From positions 2,852,001-2,916,000 of the forward strand of contig OZ242340.1 of assembly GCA_965208525.1 (NCBI GenBank): a stretch of DNA of 64,000 bases, in the 5' to 3' direction. The notes beneath the pieces are model-generated. The model was not told the DNA's origin. It did no database searches and saw only the letters and a program-made list of their open reading frames with translations. Each line of letters opens with the position of its first letter. The first letter of the stretch is position 1. The stretch comes from VXYL01 sp965208525 (GTDB lineage Bacteria > Pseudomonadota > Gammaproteobacteria > Pseudomonadales > Azotimanducaceae). This document shows, in pieces, positions 1-8,472 of this stretch. The translations under genes and the position numbers were made by a program.

Positions 1-518
1 AGGGTTGGCATCTTGGCGATCAGGCGACGCGCCGTGATGTCGCGATCTTCCGCCACCGTGATGTCGAGGCCGTTGTGGTACTCCGCCGCCAGCGCGCCGG
101 TGAGGGCGGTGATGATGCCCATGGGGTGGGCGCCGCGAGAGAAGTTCGACACCATGTCGGCGATGCCGGCGGGAAGGCTGCGCTCGGCGGCGATGGTGCG
201 CTCGAACTCGGCCTTCTCGGCAACGCTCGGCAATGCGCCTTCGAGCAGCAGATGGCACAGTTCCAGGAAGTCGGATTGCTGGGCGAGCTGTTCGATCGGG
301 TAGCCGCGATGCAGCAGCACCCCGTTGTCGCCGTCGATGTAGGTAATGTTTGAGTCGCAGGAGGCGGTGGAGACGAAGCCGGGGTCGTAGGTGAAGATGC
401 CTTGCTTCGTGAGCTGCGCGATGTCGATCACGTCGCTGCCGAGGCTGGGGCTCAAGATCGGCAGTTCGATGGCCTCGTCGGCGCCGTCCACAAACAATCG
501 TGCGTGCTTGTCCCCCAT
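1..518 (-). CDS. gltA: Citrate synthase, N-terminal part (runs off left edge)
   Basis: This is the first 172 codons of type II (hexameric, NADH-sensitive type) citrate synthase, which condenses acetyl-CoA and oxaloacetate at the entry to the TCA cycle. The frame is open to base 1, so the catalytic C-terminal domain lies outside the window. Visible family landmarks are the start MGDKHARL, the region GIFTYDPGFVSTASC, then ITYIDGDNGVLLHRGYPI and ELCHLLLEGALP, all in the usual order for GltA. The ATG at 516-518 is preceded on the minus strand by a strong GGGGAGGAG ribosome-binding site 4-5 bases upstream, which fixes the start. The other TCA gene, icd, sits about 13 kb away across the accessory island. 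Confidence 0.95.
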   Translation of the reverse strand, partial: MGDKHARLFVDGADEAIELPILSPSLGSDVIDIAQLTKQGIFTYDPGFVSTASCDSNITYIDGDNGVLLHRGYPIEQLAQQSDFLELCHLLLEGALPSVAEKAEFERTIAAERSLPAGIADMVSNFSRGAHPMGIITALTGALAAEYHNGLDITVAEDRDITARRLIAKMPT

Positions 519-693
519 GGGCACTCCTCCCCTCGTGCAGTGTCCGTTCGGTTGTCCCTTGCTCGTCCTAACGCCGCCTTTGCCTCATCCGAAGCGACGG
601 TCTGAAAGGCTTCACCGCAGCCTATAGGCGCACCGCGTTGGCGTCAAACTGCGTAGAATTTGTCGTGGCGTCCCCTTCGAGTTGGAGGCAGAT

Positions 694-1080
694 GTGGGCC
701 GAATCATCGCGCAAACCAAGATCACCAATCTGGCGGACCAGAGCAAGTCCATCAATTGCGGTCTTTTCGTGGACACGGGTGCTGGAGCACTCATCCTGCC
801 GACGGCTTGGAAAGAGCAGCTTGGTGACTTCCTGCGCGCCGAGCCCGTCGAACTGCAACTCACAAGCGGCGATGTCGTGCGGGGTGAAGCCTGCTGGCCC
901 GTCGAAATCAAGATCGAGGGCTTCCGGCCCGTCGCCAACGAGGTGATCTTCATGGGCGAAGAAGACGAGGATGACTTGCAGGAACCGCTCCTCGGCTACG
1001 TCATCCTAGAGCAAGCGCAGGCAGCCGTGGACATGCTCGGCCACCGCTTGGTTCCGGTGAAATACATCGACTTGAAGTAG
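694..1080 (+). CDS. Clan AA retropepsin-like aspartic protease, small soluble protein
   Basis: A protein of about 128 residues with the single-domain retropepsin signature: a beta strand followed by FVDTGAGALILP (catalytic Asp in DTGA) and, near the C-terminus, LLGYVILEQ, which corresponds to the family's hydrophobic-hydrophobic-Gly second motif. Such proteins would act as homodimers, each subunit giving one aspartate. No signal peptide is seen. I prefer the GTG at 694 because GGAGG lies 6 bases before it; a TTG at 682 in the same frame would add four residues (MEAD). The gene stands alone between gltA (divergent) and the reverse-strand YejA-like gene. The substrate is unknown; similar genes are often found near toxin-antitoxin modules, but I see no toxin here. 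Confidence 0.7.
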   Translation: MGRIIAQTKITNLADQSKSINCGLFVDTGAGALILPTAWKEQLGDFLRAEPVELQLTSGDVVRGEACWPVEIKIEGFRPVANEVIFMGEEDEDDLQEPLLGYVILEQAQAAVDMLGHRLVPVKYIDLK

Positions 1081-1091
1081 GACAGCCGCAA

Positions 1092-2981
1092 TCAGCCGCC
1101 CAAGCGTTCGAGGCCCTCCTGGACCTTGCGGGCCTTGGCCTCGTCGTACCACCAGGCATCGACGAAGGGGAGGCGGTTGAGGCTGTCGTTGCGGATTTCG
1201 CCGAACTTGTCCCAATAAACGAGGCGAAAGCCAGGCTGCGAGCCGAGCGGGATGAAGTAGAAGTTCCACAAGAGCACGCGATCCAGCGCGCGGGTGGCGG
1301 CGTAGAGTTCCTCTGCCGATTCCGCGCCGACGATGGTCTCTATCAGGCTGTCCACCACTGGGCTGCGGATCTTGGCCCAGTTCTGGCCGTAGTCCTGGTC
1401 GGCGGCGTCGCTGCCGAACCAGTTGCGCAGTTGCAGTCCGGGGGTGTGGCCGGGCCCCAGGCGCACCGAGTTGCCGTCGAAGCGGCCGGTGCGGCTGCGG
1501 AAGAGCCACTGCGACACTTCCGGCGAGCGGCCGCTGTTCCTGATGCCGACCCGCTTCAAGTTGTCCACCAGAGAGAGGTTCTGGCGGATGGAGTAGTAGG
1601 AGACGCCAATGAAGTCGAGCGTGAAGGGCTCGCCGGTCTCGACGTTGGTCATCACGCCGTCCTGGATTTCCCAGCCCGCCTCGGCGAAGAGCTCAATCGC
1701 GCGGGCGATGTTGTGGCGCTGGCGGCCGAATCCCGTGCTGTGGGGCTGCTTGAACTCTTCGGTGAAGACGCGGGGCGGCAACTGGTCACGCCATGGCTCC
1801 AAGAGGGCCAGTTCGCGTTCGCTCGGCAGGCCCTTGTGCGCCATGGGCGAGTTCTGAAAGAAGCTCAAGCCTGTCTTGTAGAAGCCGTAGAAGAGCACGC
1901 GGTTGGTCCAGTCGAAGTCGTAGAGCAGCCACAGCGCCTCGCGCACGCGGATGTCGGCAAGCTGGGTGCGCTCGGTGTTCCAGAATATGGGCCACCAGAG
2001 CCCCTCGACCCGGCCGAGCGGGCGCAGCTCGCGCTTGAACAGCCCCTCGCGCACCGCCGGAAAGTCGTACTGGGTAGCCCAGTTCTTCGAGACGCCCTCC
2101 TCGCGGATGTCGAACACGTGCCCCTTGTGCGCCTCCAGCATCACGCCCTCGTCGGCGAAGTGGTCGAAGGTGATCTCGTCGAAGTTGTAGCGGCCTTTGT
2201 TCACCGGTATGTCGCGGCCCCAGTAGTCGTCCACGCGCTCGTACTCGATGACACGGCCCACCTCGGCGTACTTGAGCCGGTACGGGCCGCTCGCCAGCGG
2301 CGGATCGACCGTGGTCTTGGTGATGTCGTGCTCCGGCGCATCCCAATAGTGCTTGGGCAGGATGTTGTAGTTGCCGATGGCGAACGGCAGGATCGGGTTG
2401 AGCTCGCGGTCCTGGCGGCGTACGAAGCACACCTCGCGCTCGCCGAAGGCAAAGACGCGCTCGATGTCCGCGAGCGCCGTGCGGATCGACACGGAACCGT
2501 GCTCGCGCAGCGCCTCGAAGGTGAAGAGCACGTCGTCCAGGGTGATGGGTGCACCGTCGTGCCAATAGGCGTCGTCACGGATGCGAAAGGCGATCCAGTC
2601 GAGGTTCGGCCCCTTGGCGATCCCGTCGGCCAGGCGGCCATAGGCACTCACGGGCTCGTCGATGGAAGGCTCGAGCAGGCGGTCGTACACCAGGCCACCA
2701 GCGTCGTCGTAGCCGGCAGCGACGCGGCCCTTCTCCAGAATCGCGTTGTAGTTGTCGAAGGTGCCCATCACCGGCAGCCGCATGCGCCCGGTCTTGGGTG
2801 CGGCGGGGTTGGTGTAGTCGAAGTGGGTGTAGTCGGGGCCGTACTTGAGCGGCAGCAGGTATGAGATGGCGTGGGCGTAGTCGGGGTTCGCGCAAGGCGC
2901 CGACTCGGCCTCGCTCGCGTGCGCGGCGAGCAAGGCCAAGGGCAAGGCCGCCCTCGCGAAGGCTTTAGAACCCACGCACAC
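1092..2981 (-). CDS. ABC transporter extracellular solute-binding protein, family 5 (YejA-like)
   Basis: A periplasmic peptide or oligopeptide-binding protein of 629 residues, the usual size of YejA-type family 5 binding proteins. The N-terminus (residues 1-25) is a basic then hydrophobic Sec signal (ARAALPLALLAAHASEAES). Family 5 landmarks are YDRLLEPSIDEP near residue 100, AYWHDGAPITLDDVLFTFEA near 140, SGPYRLK near 230, and a C-terminal region rich in aromatic residues. The start is a GTG at 2979-2981; another in-frame GTG lies two codons in. No permease or ATPase genes are beside it, so it must borrow a transporter encoded elsewhere or bind a ligand for another purpose. It is 28 bases downstream of the PhyH gene and probably co-transcribed with it. 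Confidence 0.85.
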   Translation of the reverse strand: MCVGSKAFARAALPLALLAAHASEAESAPCANPDYAHAISYLLPLKYGPDYTHFDYTNPAAPKTGRMRLPVMGTFDNYNAILEKGRVAAGYDDAGGLVYDRLLEPSIDEPVSAYGRLADGIAKGPNLDWIAFRIRDDAYWHDGAPITLDDVLFTFEALREHGSVSIRTALADIERVFAFGEREVCFVRRQDRELNPILPFAIGNYNILPKHYWDAPEHDITKTTVDPPLASGPYRLKYAEVGRVIEYERVDDYWGRDIPVNKGRYNFDEITFDHFADEGVMLEAHKGHVFDIREEGVSKNWATQYDFPAVREGLFKRELRPLGRVEGLWWPIFWNTERTQLADIRVREALWLLYDFDWTNRVLFYGFYKTGLSFFQNSPMAHKGLPSERELALLEPWRDQLPPRVFTEEFKQPHSTGFGRQRHNIARAIELFAEAGWEIQDGVMTNVETGEPFTLDFIGVSYYSIRQNLSLVDNLKRVGIRNSGRSPEVSQWLFRSRTGRFDGNSVRLGPGHTPGLQLRNWFGSDAADQDYGQNWAKIRSPVVDSLIETIVGAESAEELYAATRALDRVLLWNFYFIPLGSQPGFRLVYWDKFGEIRNDSLNRLPFVDAWWYDEAKARKVQEGLERLGG

Positions 2982-3009
2982 GGCGGCGTGCTCGGGCTAA
3001 GCGCTGGCC

Positions 3010-4101
3010 TTACGCAGCTTCCGCTCTGGCGACGACCTCGCGCATCCCCTCCCACTCGTGCCACATGTTGCACATGGCGTACTTCGACCGCTCCCAGGGG
3101 TTGTTGCCTTCCTCGTACTCGAGCCACTCGCCCATCTGGCCACGGTCCGGGTGGTCGCTGATGCCGTTCACCTGCTTGTCCGGCTGGCGGCTCTTGTTGC
3201 GGATGCGGAAGATGATGTTCTTGCGCGATTCGGTGCCGTTCTCGTTGCGGGTGCCGGAATGGGGGATGTGATAGGTGGTGATGCAGGCATCGCCCGGCTC
3301 CATGAGGATCTGGGTCGGACGAGGCCAGCGACGCCCGTCTGGGGTCGCTTCGGAGTCCTCCGTCACGAACCGCTCGCGCACCGAGGGCGGCAGATAGACC
3401 ATGCCGCAGCGGTTCGGCACGTCGTAGTCAAGCCGGGGCCAGTCGGGGCCTTCGGGCCCCAAGTGGCCGTTGATGGCATATTGCTTGCGGAAGAACTCCT
3501 GCATGGCGTGGTGGGCACCCTTGAGGAGCGCCGTCTGGCCGCAGCCGGGCCGGGTTTGGTCGTTGAGACAGACGAAGACGAACGCCGTGAAGCTGCCGAG
3601 GCCCAGGGTCATCTCCGGATCCTGGAACAGGGGCACCATGTTGTGCCCCATCACTTCCGGGCTGCGGCCCAAGTCGCCCTTGGGGCCCGAGGCGAAGTGG
3701 CGGCTGTAGATCTCGTCCGGCGTGCCTTCCTGCACCTCCTGTGGCGGAGCGATGGTGATGTTGCCGTCCATGTGCGTGCCGGCGCCGTAGTAGGGCATGT
3801 CCCGTTCGTGGTAGCCCACCGCGCTGAAGCGATCCGACGGTTGGCTCGGCTTGATGACCCCCACCTGACAGGCAACCGGCGGATCGAACTGCCCCATGGC
3901 CTCGTGCAGGATCGGCGTGATGGAGGAGGCGTTGACGAGATCGGTCATGTCCTTCTCGCGGGCGAGGCTCTGCCCTTTCTCGGCATTGCGAATGCGCTCC
4001 CGCGCCGCCGCAACAAGCTCCTCGGAAACCGCGTTCTTGAGCACGATGTACCCGTCGCGATAGAGATCCCGCTTCTGCTCGTCCGTCAGCGTCGCCGTCA
4101 T
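3010..4101 (-). CDS. Phytanoyl-CoA dioxygenase (PhyH) family protein
   Basis: A 363-residue Fe(II)/2-oxoglutarate-dependent oxygenase of the PhyH superfamily. The N-terminal DGYIVLKNAVSEE is the typical opening strand of the double-stranded beta helix. The metal motif HxD is seen as GTHMDGN near residue 110, and the distal His plus 2-oxoglutarate-binding Arg are in the C-terminal part (TYHIPHSGTRNENG followed by RKNIIFRIR). It is larger than typical PhyH proteins because of a central insertion. The ATG at 4099-4101 is preceded by GGAGGGGGAA. The substrate cannot be read from the sequence. It leads a probable two-gene unit with the downstream binding protein, which may supply an imported substrate (inference). 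Confidence 0.85.
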   Translation of the reverse strand: MTATLTDEQKRDLYRDGYIVLKNAVSEELVAAARERIRNAEKGQSLAREKDMTDLVNASSITPILHEAMGQFDPPVACQVGVIKPSQPSDRFSAVGYHERDMPYYGAGTHMDGNITIAPPQEVQEGTPDEIYSRHFASGPKGDLGRSPEVMGHNMVPLFQDPEMTLGLGSFTAFVFVCLNDQTRPGCGQTALLKGAHHAMQEFFRKQYAINGHLGPEGPDWPRLDYDVPNRCGMVYLPPSVRERFVTEDSEATPDGRRWPRPTQILMEPGDACITTYHIPHSGTRNENGTESRKNIIFRIRNKSRQPDKQVNGISDHPDRGQMGEWLEYEEGNNPWERSKYAMCNMWHEWEGMREVVARAEAA

Positions 4102-4248
4102 TTCCCCCTCCAGAAAACCGTTGTCGCGTAAGCCGCCTGATTCTGACCGAGTGGGGGCAAATGTCGAGTCCCGGTGGCAGGGCCGGCGGACGAGCCACGC
4201 CCCGTCGGGGATGTCGCTAGCGATTTCTCCGGCGAGCGCTGGTCGAGA

Positions 4249-4545
4249 TCAAATCGAACCTTGACCTGAGGCGCGTCTCGCATGTTCGCGCAGAACGCGG
4301 TTGATCTCTGTTTGGTAGCCGCGGCCGTCCGGGACGGTGGCCCGGAACCAAGCCAGAACGTCTGCGTCGAGTCGCAGCGTGATTTGTTGCTTTGTCGGCC
4401 GGTACAACAACCCGCGCCTTGCGCCGGACCAGTCGAGGACTTCAGGTATGTCGCTGGTGTCGATTTCGTCGTCTGACATTGACGCCAGCTTGCTCACCTG
4501 CGAAGCCTGCTTCTTGGTCAGCTCACTGGAAACGCCCTTCCTCAT
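4249..4545 (-). CDS. brnA: BrnA-family antitoxin
   Basis: A protein of about 98 residues with the BrnA antitoxin C-terminal ribbon-helix-helix region: YRPTKQQITLRLDADVLAWF followed by GYQTEINRVLREH. The preceding segment has the usual acidic linker (DDEIDTSDIPEVLDWSGARR). In BrnTA modules the antitoxin neutralises the BrnT ribonuclease and represses its own operon through this DNA-binding fold. I choose the internal ATG at 4543-4545 (MRKGVSSELTKK); the longer frame reaches 4611 but only reads across the toxin gene. The start lies within the 3' end of the upstream toxin remnant, as in the canonical toxin-first order. The antitoxin reading frame is intact while the toxin is broken. Confidence 0.85.
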   Translation of the reverse strand: MRKGVSSELTKKQASQVSKLASMSDDEIDTSDIPEVLDWSGARRGLLYRPTKQQITLRLDADVLAWFRATVPDGRGYQTEINRVLREHARRASGQGSI

Positions 4546-4800
4546 AGGCCCTCCGTTCGTGTGGCGTGGCCTTCCGTGCACTGATGATGCGGGCCACCTC
4601 GTTGCCCTCACTTGGCACGAAACTCGGCCAAGTGTGCACGACGATGACCGCTACCCCACCGACCACGCCAATCGTGTGCCATCGTTCCTCGTGGAGGCTG
4701 ACGGTCAGGTCGATGCACTGTCAGCGGGTCGAAGAGGAGCCGCATCGTATCGAAGTCAGGTGACGTGCGGTAGTTCCTGTCCAGAGGCGCACGCTTTGGG
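4523..4800 (-). pseudogene. brnT: brnT toxin remnant, frameshifted
   Basis: The 3' part encodes a clear BrnT C-terminus: RWHTIGVVGGVAVIVVHTW, then EVARIISARKATPHERRAYE, ending at a TGA at 4523-4525 that overlaps brnA by 23 bases. Going upstream in that frame a TGA appears at 4721-4723. The expected preceding segment (DFDTMRLLFDPLTVHRPDR, matching the usual FDFD...LFDDP region) continues in another frame, so a frameshift lies near 4690-4700. The far N-terminus (4760-4800) is only weakly recognisable and lacks a convincing start. Family BrnT proteins are about 90-95 residues, so the whole gene would have covered about 4523-4800. The upstream boundary is approximate. Confidence 0.7.
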
Positions 4801-4808
4801 GCTGATGG

Positions 4809-5258
4809 TCACCCCGTACACGGCGGTGGGTTTATCGGACATCTGAGTCGTACCGGGGTTGACGCCTTGGCCAACGCTTTCGCGCTAACCTTTCGTTGTA
4901 GTTCGCTGTTCGGCCAGCCTCGGATGTCCGTATGAACGCAGGCATTGAAGGACGGGGATCCGGGGTGGAGGGTTAGGCTGTTGCTTGTGATTTTCGATCG
5001 ATTGATGATCAGGGCACCGATCACGGGCTTTCCCCACTTCTTGGCGACGTAGCGTGCCGCGTCTCTCAGGTCGCAGCAACTTGCACCCTTTGCTGAGAAC
5101 GTAGAGAGCTCTCTGCACTTGCCTGGTTTGGGGTCGGGAGGAGTGAACGCAGATTTGCGAGCGCTAGGACTTCCTAGTCGACCGTTGTTGTGCACGAACC
5201 GAACTAGGTTGTCATCCTCGACGATACACGCGCTCTTCGAGCTGTCCGTCGCCAACAT
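4809..5258 (-). CDS. Hypothetical protein, third gene of coupled operon
   Basis: A 149-residue basic protein of unknown function. It has no signal peptide or membrane segment. Visible features are an opening acidic stretch (CIVEDDNLVRFVHNNGRL), a Ser/Pro-rich SARKSAFTPPDPKPG, a pair of adjacent cysteines (ASCCDLRDAARYVAKKW), and a C-terminal HTDIRGWPNSELQRKVSAKA. The general pattern (xLVRxVxx...SxxAFxPxxxx...LS) resembles small companion proteins found downstream of uncharacterised genes in bacteria, but I cannot name a family. The start at 5256-5258 overlaps the 3' end of the preceding gene by 47 bases, which suggests translational coupling. Codon use looks real, but the overlap leaves some doubt about the start. 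Confidence 0.55.
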   Translation of the reverse strand: MLATDSSKSACIVEDDNLVRFVHNNGRLGSPSARKSAFTPPDPKPGKCRELSTFSAKGASCCDLRDAARYVAKKWGKPVIGALIINRSKITSNSLTLHPGSPSFNACVHTDIRGWPNSELQRKVSAKALAKASTPVRLRCPINPPPCTG

Positions 5259-6021
5259 TCTTCTCCTTGTTCAGCCGGGCGAACCACCACCCCTCGAGCA
5301 TCTGGCGCAGATAGTCGCTGTCAGCGTCCTCCGTGCCGATTAGGCGTCTTTCGTCATCGTTCCAATCGCAGATGAAGTCTACCCGGTTGCGCTTCCCGGA
5401 GACGTATAGGGTGATCGAAGGGCCATCGTCGTCGTCCCAATCAAGGATGATTTGCCCGTCGTCAGTGGAGGACGTGTTGAACAGTCTTGGGGTCGCGAAA
5501 GCGGTGTCCGGGCACCAGTGAAGAATGCGTCGCGCAGCGTCTATCTCGGCTTGCTCCACGCCCTCATCGACGAGGCTTCGGAGTTCCTTGTACGCCCGTG
5601 TCCGGTGCAGCACTACAGCTGTGGATACCACGCTGCTGCGATGCGTGTACGCATCCGAGCCAAGGAAGGAGATCGTGACCTGTTGGGGCGCCCCAAGGCC
5701 GCCCCAGACATCTGGCAACTGACCGTTGATAGCGTTCCTGTCGGACGAAGCAAAGGCGCCAAGGTGCTCCAACAGCGTCGCGTCCAGCAAGTCTGGTGGA
5801 GAAGATGCCGTCAGCGGCAAACTCACGTGACGGGCGCCGCTGCCGAACGTCACCTTGGATTGGTTGGGGCGTTCAACGATGCGCCGGAGCTCTGCAAATC
5901 GCTGGCCCAGTGGAGGAAATTCCATTGGGGACGTTGACTCAGCGTGCGCCATTTCGGCCGGAGACGCAGTCTCACGTGGCCAAGGCGCCAGGACGACGGC
6001 TTGCGGGACCTCCGTGCTCAT
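5212..6021 (-). CDS. Hypothetical protein, second gene of coupled operon
   Basis: A 269-residue soluble protein of unknown function. Two parts can be seen. Residues about 30-130 contain repeated Ser/Pro and a FGSGARHVSLPL segment. Residues about 145-260 include a helical acidic stretch (YKELRSLVDEGVEQAEIDAA) and then a beta-rich DDGQIILDWDDDDGPSITLY, VDFICDWNDDERR. The last portion resembles the hydrophobic 'ixLxWxxxxxxixlyv' strands found in several uncharacterised bacterial proteins. The start ATG (6019-6021) overlaps the upstream gene's stop in an ATGA arrangement, so the two are almost certainly translated together. It sits in a defence-like island, but no nuclease, NTPase or protease motif is visible. 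Confidence 0.65.
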   Translation of the reverse strand: MSTEVPQAVVLAPWPRETASPAEMAHAESTSPMEFPPLGQRFAELRRIVERPNQSKVTFGSGARHVSLPLTASSPPDLLDATLLEHLGAFASSDRNAINGQLPDVWGGLGAPQQVTISFLGSDAYTHRSSVVSTAVVLHRTRAYKELRSLVDEGVEQAEIDAARRILHWCPDTAFATPRLFNTSSTDDGQIILDWDDDDGPSITLYVSGKRNRVDFICDWNDDERRLIGTEDADSDYLRQMLEGWWFARLNKEKNVGDGQLEERVYRRG

Positions 6022-6695
6022 GCGTGCGTCTCCCCTTGGCGGTCAATCCCACCAATTACCGCATGTACATGGTTCCAAAGGCTTTCCATGGCATTGCGCA
6101 TTGATTCCCGAGTCGGCAGGACTTCGCCCTCATTTATGTGGTAATTTGCAGAAAGGAACACCAACGGCGTTTCTGCATCGTTGTGCCGTGGCTCCAACGT
6201 AACTGTCAAGGGCCTACCGTCGGTGGCACAACGAAATGTCAGTTTGGCGGAACCGCCTTCAATCCGCCCAACCCGCCCCACCTCTTTGACCGTGCTCGTG
6301 AAGAGCTTGTCGGCCAAGTAAGCGGACGCCGGCACGCCCGATCGCTGTTCGTAAGTCAGGGCAATGTTGCAGCCGTAAGAGGTCTGAGGACCCGGTGAGG
6401 CCGTTTCTTCAATTGCGGACGTCATTAGTTCGCACGCTTTGGCCACGCCATTGATGTCGTTGCCCGGATATTCGATTTTCGCCTGAACCCGGTCGTTTCC
6501 CGCGGTCAAGTCCATTCGGTCGCGAGAAATGACAAATCGGTTCGACTGAACCGGCCCCGCCGGGCCGATTGCCACGTTAGGTTCAACAACCGCATCCCAC
6601 GTGCGGCAGAAAGAAACCGCCTCCGCCTCCTCGGTGAGCACGCGTGCGGCCACTAAGACGACGCTCGCATTTAGAACTTCCTTGAGTTCGATCAT
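6018..6695 (-). CDS. Hypothetical protein, first gene of coupled operon
   Basis: A 225-residue protein of unknown function and probable promoter-proximal gene of a three-gene operon. It is mixed alpha/beta, with RFVISRDRMDLTAGNDRVQA near residue 55 and FTSTVKEVGRVGRIEGGSA near 145, then a short LVFLSANYHINEGEV near 190. The layout of a beta-rich domain ending in a 'xxxNYxxxxG' strand loosely recalls TIGR04255-like proteins, which also lead operons of unknown function, but the resemblance is too weak to name it. The ATG at 6693-6695 is the only good start. No signal peptide or transmembrane segment is present. A non-coding stretch of about 660 bases lies upstream. Confidence 0.6.
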   Translation of the reverse strand: MIELKEVLNASVVLVAARVLTEEAEAVSFCRTWDAVVEPNVAIGPAGPVQSNRFVISRDRMDLTAGNDRVQAKIEYPGNDINGVAKACELMTSAIEETASPGPQTSYGCNIALTYEQRSGVPASAYLADKLFTSTVKEVGRVGRIEGGSAKLTFRCATDGRPLTVTLEPRHNDAETPLVFLSANYHINEGEVLPTRESMRNAMESLWNHVHAVIGGIDRQGETHA

Positions 6696-7360
6696 CAGAC
6701 GTGCGCGTGGGTGTAACGAGGTTGATTCATGGGTCAGCCCTTTAGGTTGGAAGGGCGTTCGACCTCGGCGCTATTCCACGACTGGTGGCGTTCGCTGGCG
6801 GGTAGCCCTGAGTGTATTTTAGGTTTCGTCCCAAATGGGTCATGCGCTGGGGTTGGCGCGGTCACGCAAGGTGTGCGCGCTGCTCTGAGGCATGGCGCTT
6901 CTGGCCCAATGCACAGACGGTCGGAGTTGAGTGTCATGCGTGCGCCCTTGGCTTCGGATGCTCGTTGGCAGGCCGGTCGTCGCTCTTTGCTTGTCCAACC
7001 ACGTTGCTGGTCCTTCCGGCTATGCGCTTGACGCCCGCGGTCACATTGCGACGCACTTTGACGCCTTTGAGATTGGGTTGTCAACGCTAGTTGTTGCCCA
7101 CGGTTCCGCGCGGAGTACCGTTCCGATCGCACCGCTGGATGCTGTCCATCGTGGTCTGAGCGCTCCGCAGTCTGTTTGAGCTTCGAGCCTGCCTCGGAGC
7201 TTCTTTCCTGATCTCCCGTGCGTTCCCGACAGCAACCTACCATAGGGGCTAAAGCTAGATGATGCAATGCGCTGCAAGTGCGTGTGGCAAATCTAGGAGC
7301 ACCGTCTGGGCCGGCAGGCGCCAATCTCGCGGTTGAAGGCGGTCTAGGTAGCTCGCGTCA
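6696..7360. other. No recognised gene (665 bp)
   Basis: Several short overlapping frames occur on both strands, but none gives a recognisable protein or a convincing ribosome-binding site, and their compositions (Arg/Ser/Pro-rich) are those of shadow frames. The segment is somewhat less GC-rich than the housekeeping genes. It may hold the promoter of the three-gene operon and decayed coding sequence downstream of the restriction enzyme. I see no tRNA, CRISPR or insertion-sequence ends. Confidence 0.4.
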
Positions 7361-8458
7361 CTATGCGACGTAATTGGTCGTGATTAAGGGCGCGCGCGCA
7401 TTGGCAATTGTCGGTTCGGCGGCTAGGCGGTGCCTCCAGTCCACAACGATGCCAGGCTCGATGGCAAGCGCCGAAACTGCCGCATCGTCAATGATCTGCC
7501 TCGCTTTGCACTCGTGTGCTTGCTTCATAGGCAGCAGTTCCATCGTGGAGACCAGGTCGAATGCCGATCGCAAGGAAGACCAAGCCGGATTTCCTGCCTT
7601 CGGGACCCGGATTTCCCGTAAATGCGCAAGCTGCCATGTCGGGTAAGTGAGTTTCTGCGCTCGGCGGTTGAGGAGAAGCAAACGCACAGGCGTGGAGTTC
7701 CACCAGACGGCCAGCGACTTGGCCGTGTCTTCGTCGGGTGCGGCGACGGGAACCCACCAGCCGAAGGAAGGTTGTTCGCACCACAGGCCCGTCAATCGGC
7801 CTGCGACTGTGTCGAGGCGCATAGGGACGAGAAGGTGGCTGCGCTGTGCCCGGTATCGAGCGGCGAGCCGATGCTTGTCGGGCCTGGGACGATACCCAAT
7901 GTCTGGCTCACCGAGGATGGTTTGGCGCAGTTTGCCGCTTACCGAGTGGAATCCGGGAATTGCTGCTGGATCGTCTCGGTTGCAGATCTCGTAGGCGTCT
8001 TGGATGCGTTGTCCGGCAGGGCCGATTTCGAACCGTGTTCCGCCTGGCTCCAAGTTGGCGTTCTGCTCTACCTCTCGCGCCGCATCCGCGAGTGTTCCGT
8101 CGAACCACTGCACTGGCGACCAGTCTCCAGCTTCCACGCGTTCCGCTGGCCAATGGTGAACATTGCCCCAGCGGCTGGGCTGCCCCGTCGCGATGGTTTC
8201 TGCGGCTGCCATTGCGTCATCTGCGCTGTCGGGCATCTCGCGCAGCGACACGAAGTGTGTGGGTAGACGCCGGTTGCCTATGTGGCGCCGGCAGACAAGT
8301 AGGCATTCGTGGATGCTGGTGTTCTCGGAGAAGTTGACGCGCTTTGGATCGTGCGTGGTGACGATCCGCTCGATGTGAAACCGCTCGGCAAGGAACCGGC
8401 GCTCGGCGACACTCGACGCCCCGGTGCAGGCGGTGGCCGGGATGACCTTGGCCAACAC
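7361..8458 (-). CDS. Type ISP restriction enzyme, C-terminal piece (methylase end and specificity region), separated by frameshift
   Basis: This frame continues the protein encoded at 8473-11766 after a one-base frameshift near 8530. Reading upstream of the nominal TTG start, the frame gives TNSISTFFTPLADQLLDSSR before AKVIPATACTGASSVAERRF, which fits the region after the methylase NPPF-like motif. The segment IERIVTTHDPKRVNFSENTS and then HECLLVCRR completes the methylase fold. The remaining 270 residues (for example GWWVPVAAPDEDTAKSLAVW and KLTYPTWQLAHLREIRVP) resemble a target-recognition region of Type I/IIG/ISP enzymes. Taken alone this ORF has no proper start, so unless the frameshift is a sequencing error it is not an independent gene. 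Confidence 0.65.
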   Translation of the reverse strand: MLAKVIPATACTGASSVAERRFLAERFHIERIVTTHDPKRVNFSENTSIHECLLVCRRHIGNRRLPTHFVSLREMPDSADDAMAAAETIATGQPSRWGNVHHWPAERVEAGDWSPVQWFDGTLADAAREVEQNANLEPGGTRFEIGPAGQRIQDAYEICNRDDPAAIPGFHSVSGKLRQTILGEPDIGYRPRPDKHRLAARYRAQRSHLLVPMRLDTVAGRLTGLWCEQPSFGWWVPVAAPDEDTAKSLAVWWNSTPVRLLLLNRRAQKLTYPTWQLAHLREIRVPKAGNPAWSSLRSAFDLVSTMELLPMKQAHECKARQIIDDAAVSALAIEPGIVVDWRHRLAAEPTIANARAPLITTNYVA

Positions 8459-8472
8459 GCCCCGTGACGAGT

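Noticed and set aside
1431..2864. Long plus-strand frame opposite the YejA-like gene
   Set aside because: Antisense composition of a GC-rich gene; no domain and no start site. The minus-strand gene has clear homology.
6734..7324. Minus-strand frame of about 196 codons in the gap before the restriction enzyme
   Set aside because: Arg/Ser/Gln-rich, no ribosome-binding site, no recognisable domain; typical shadow frame.
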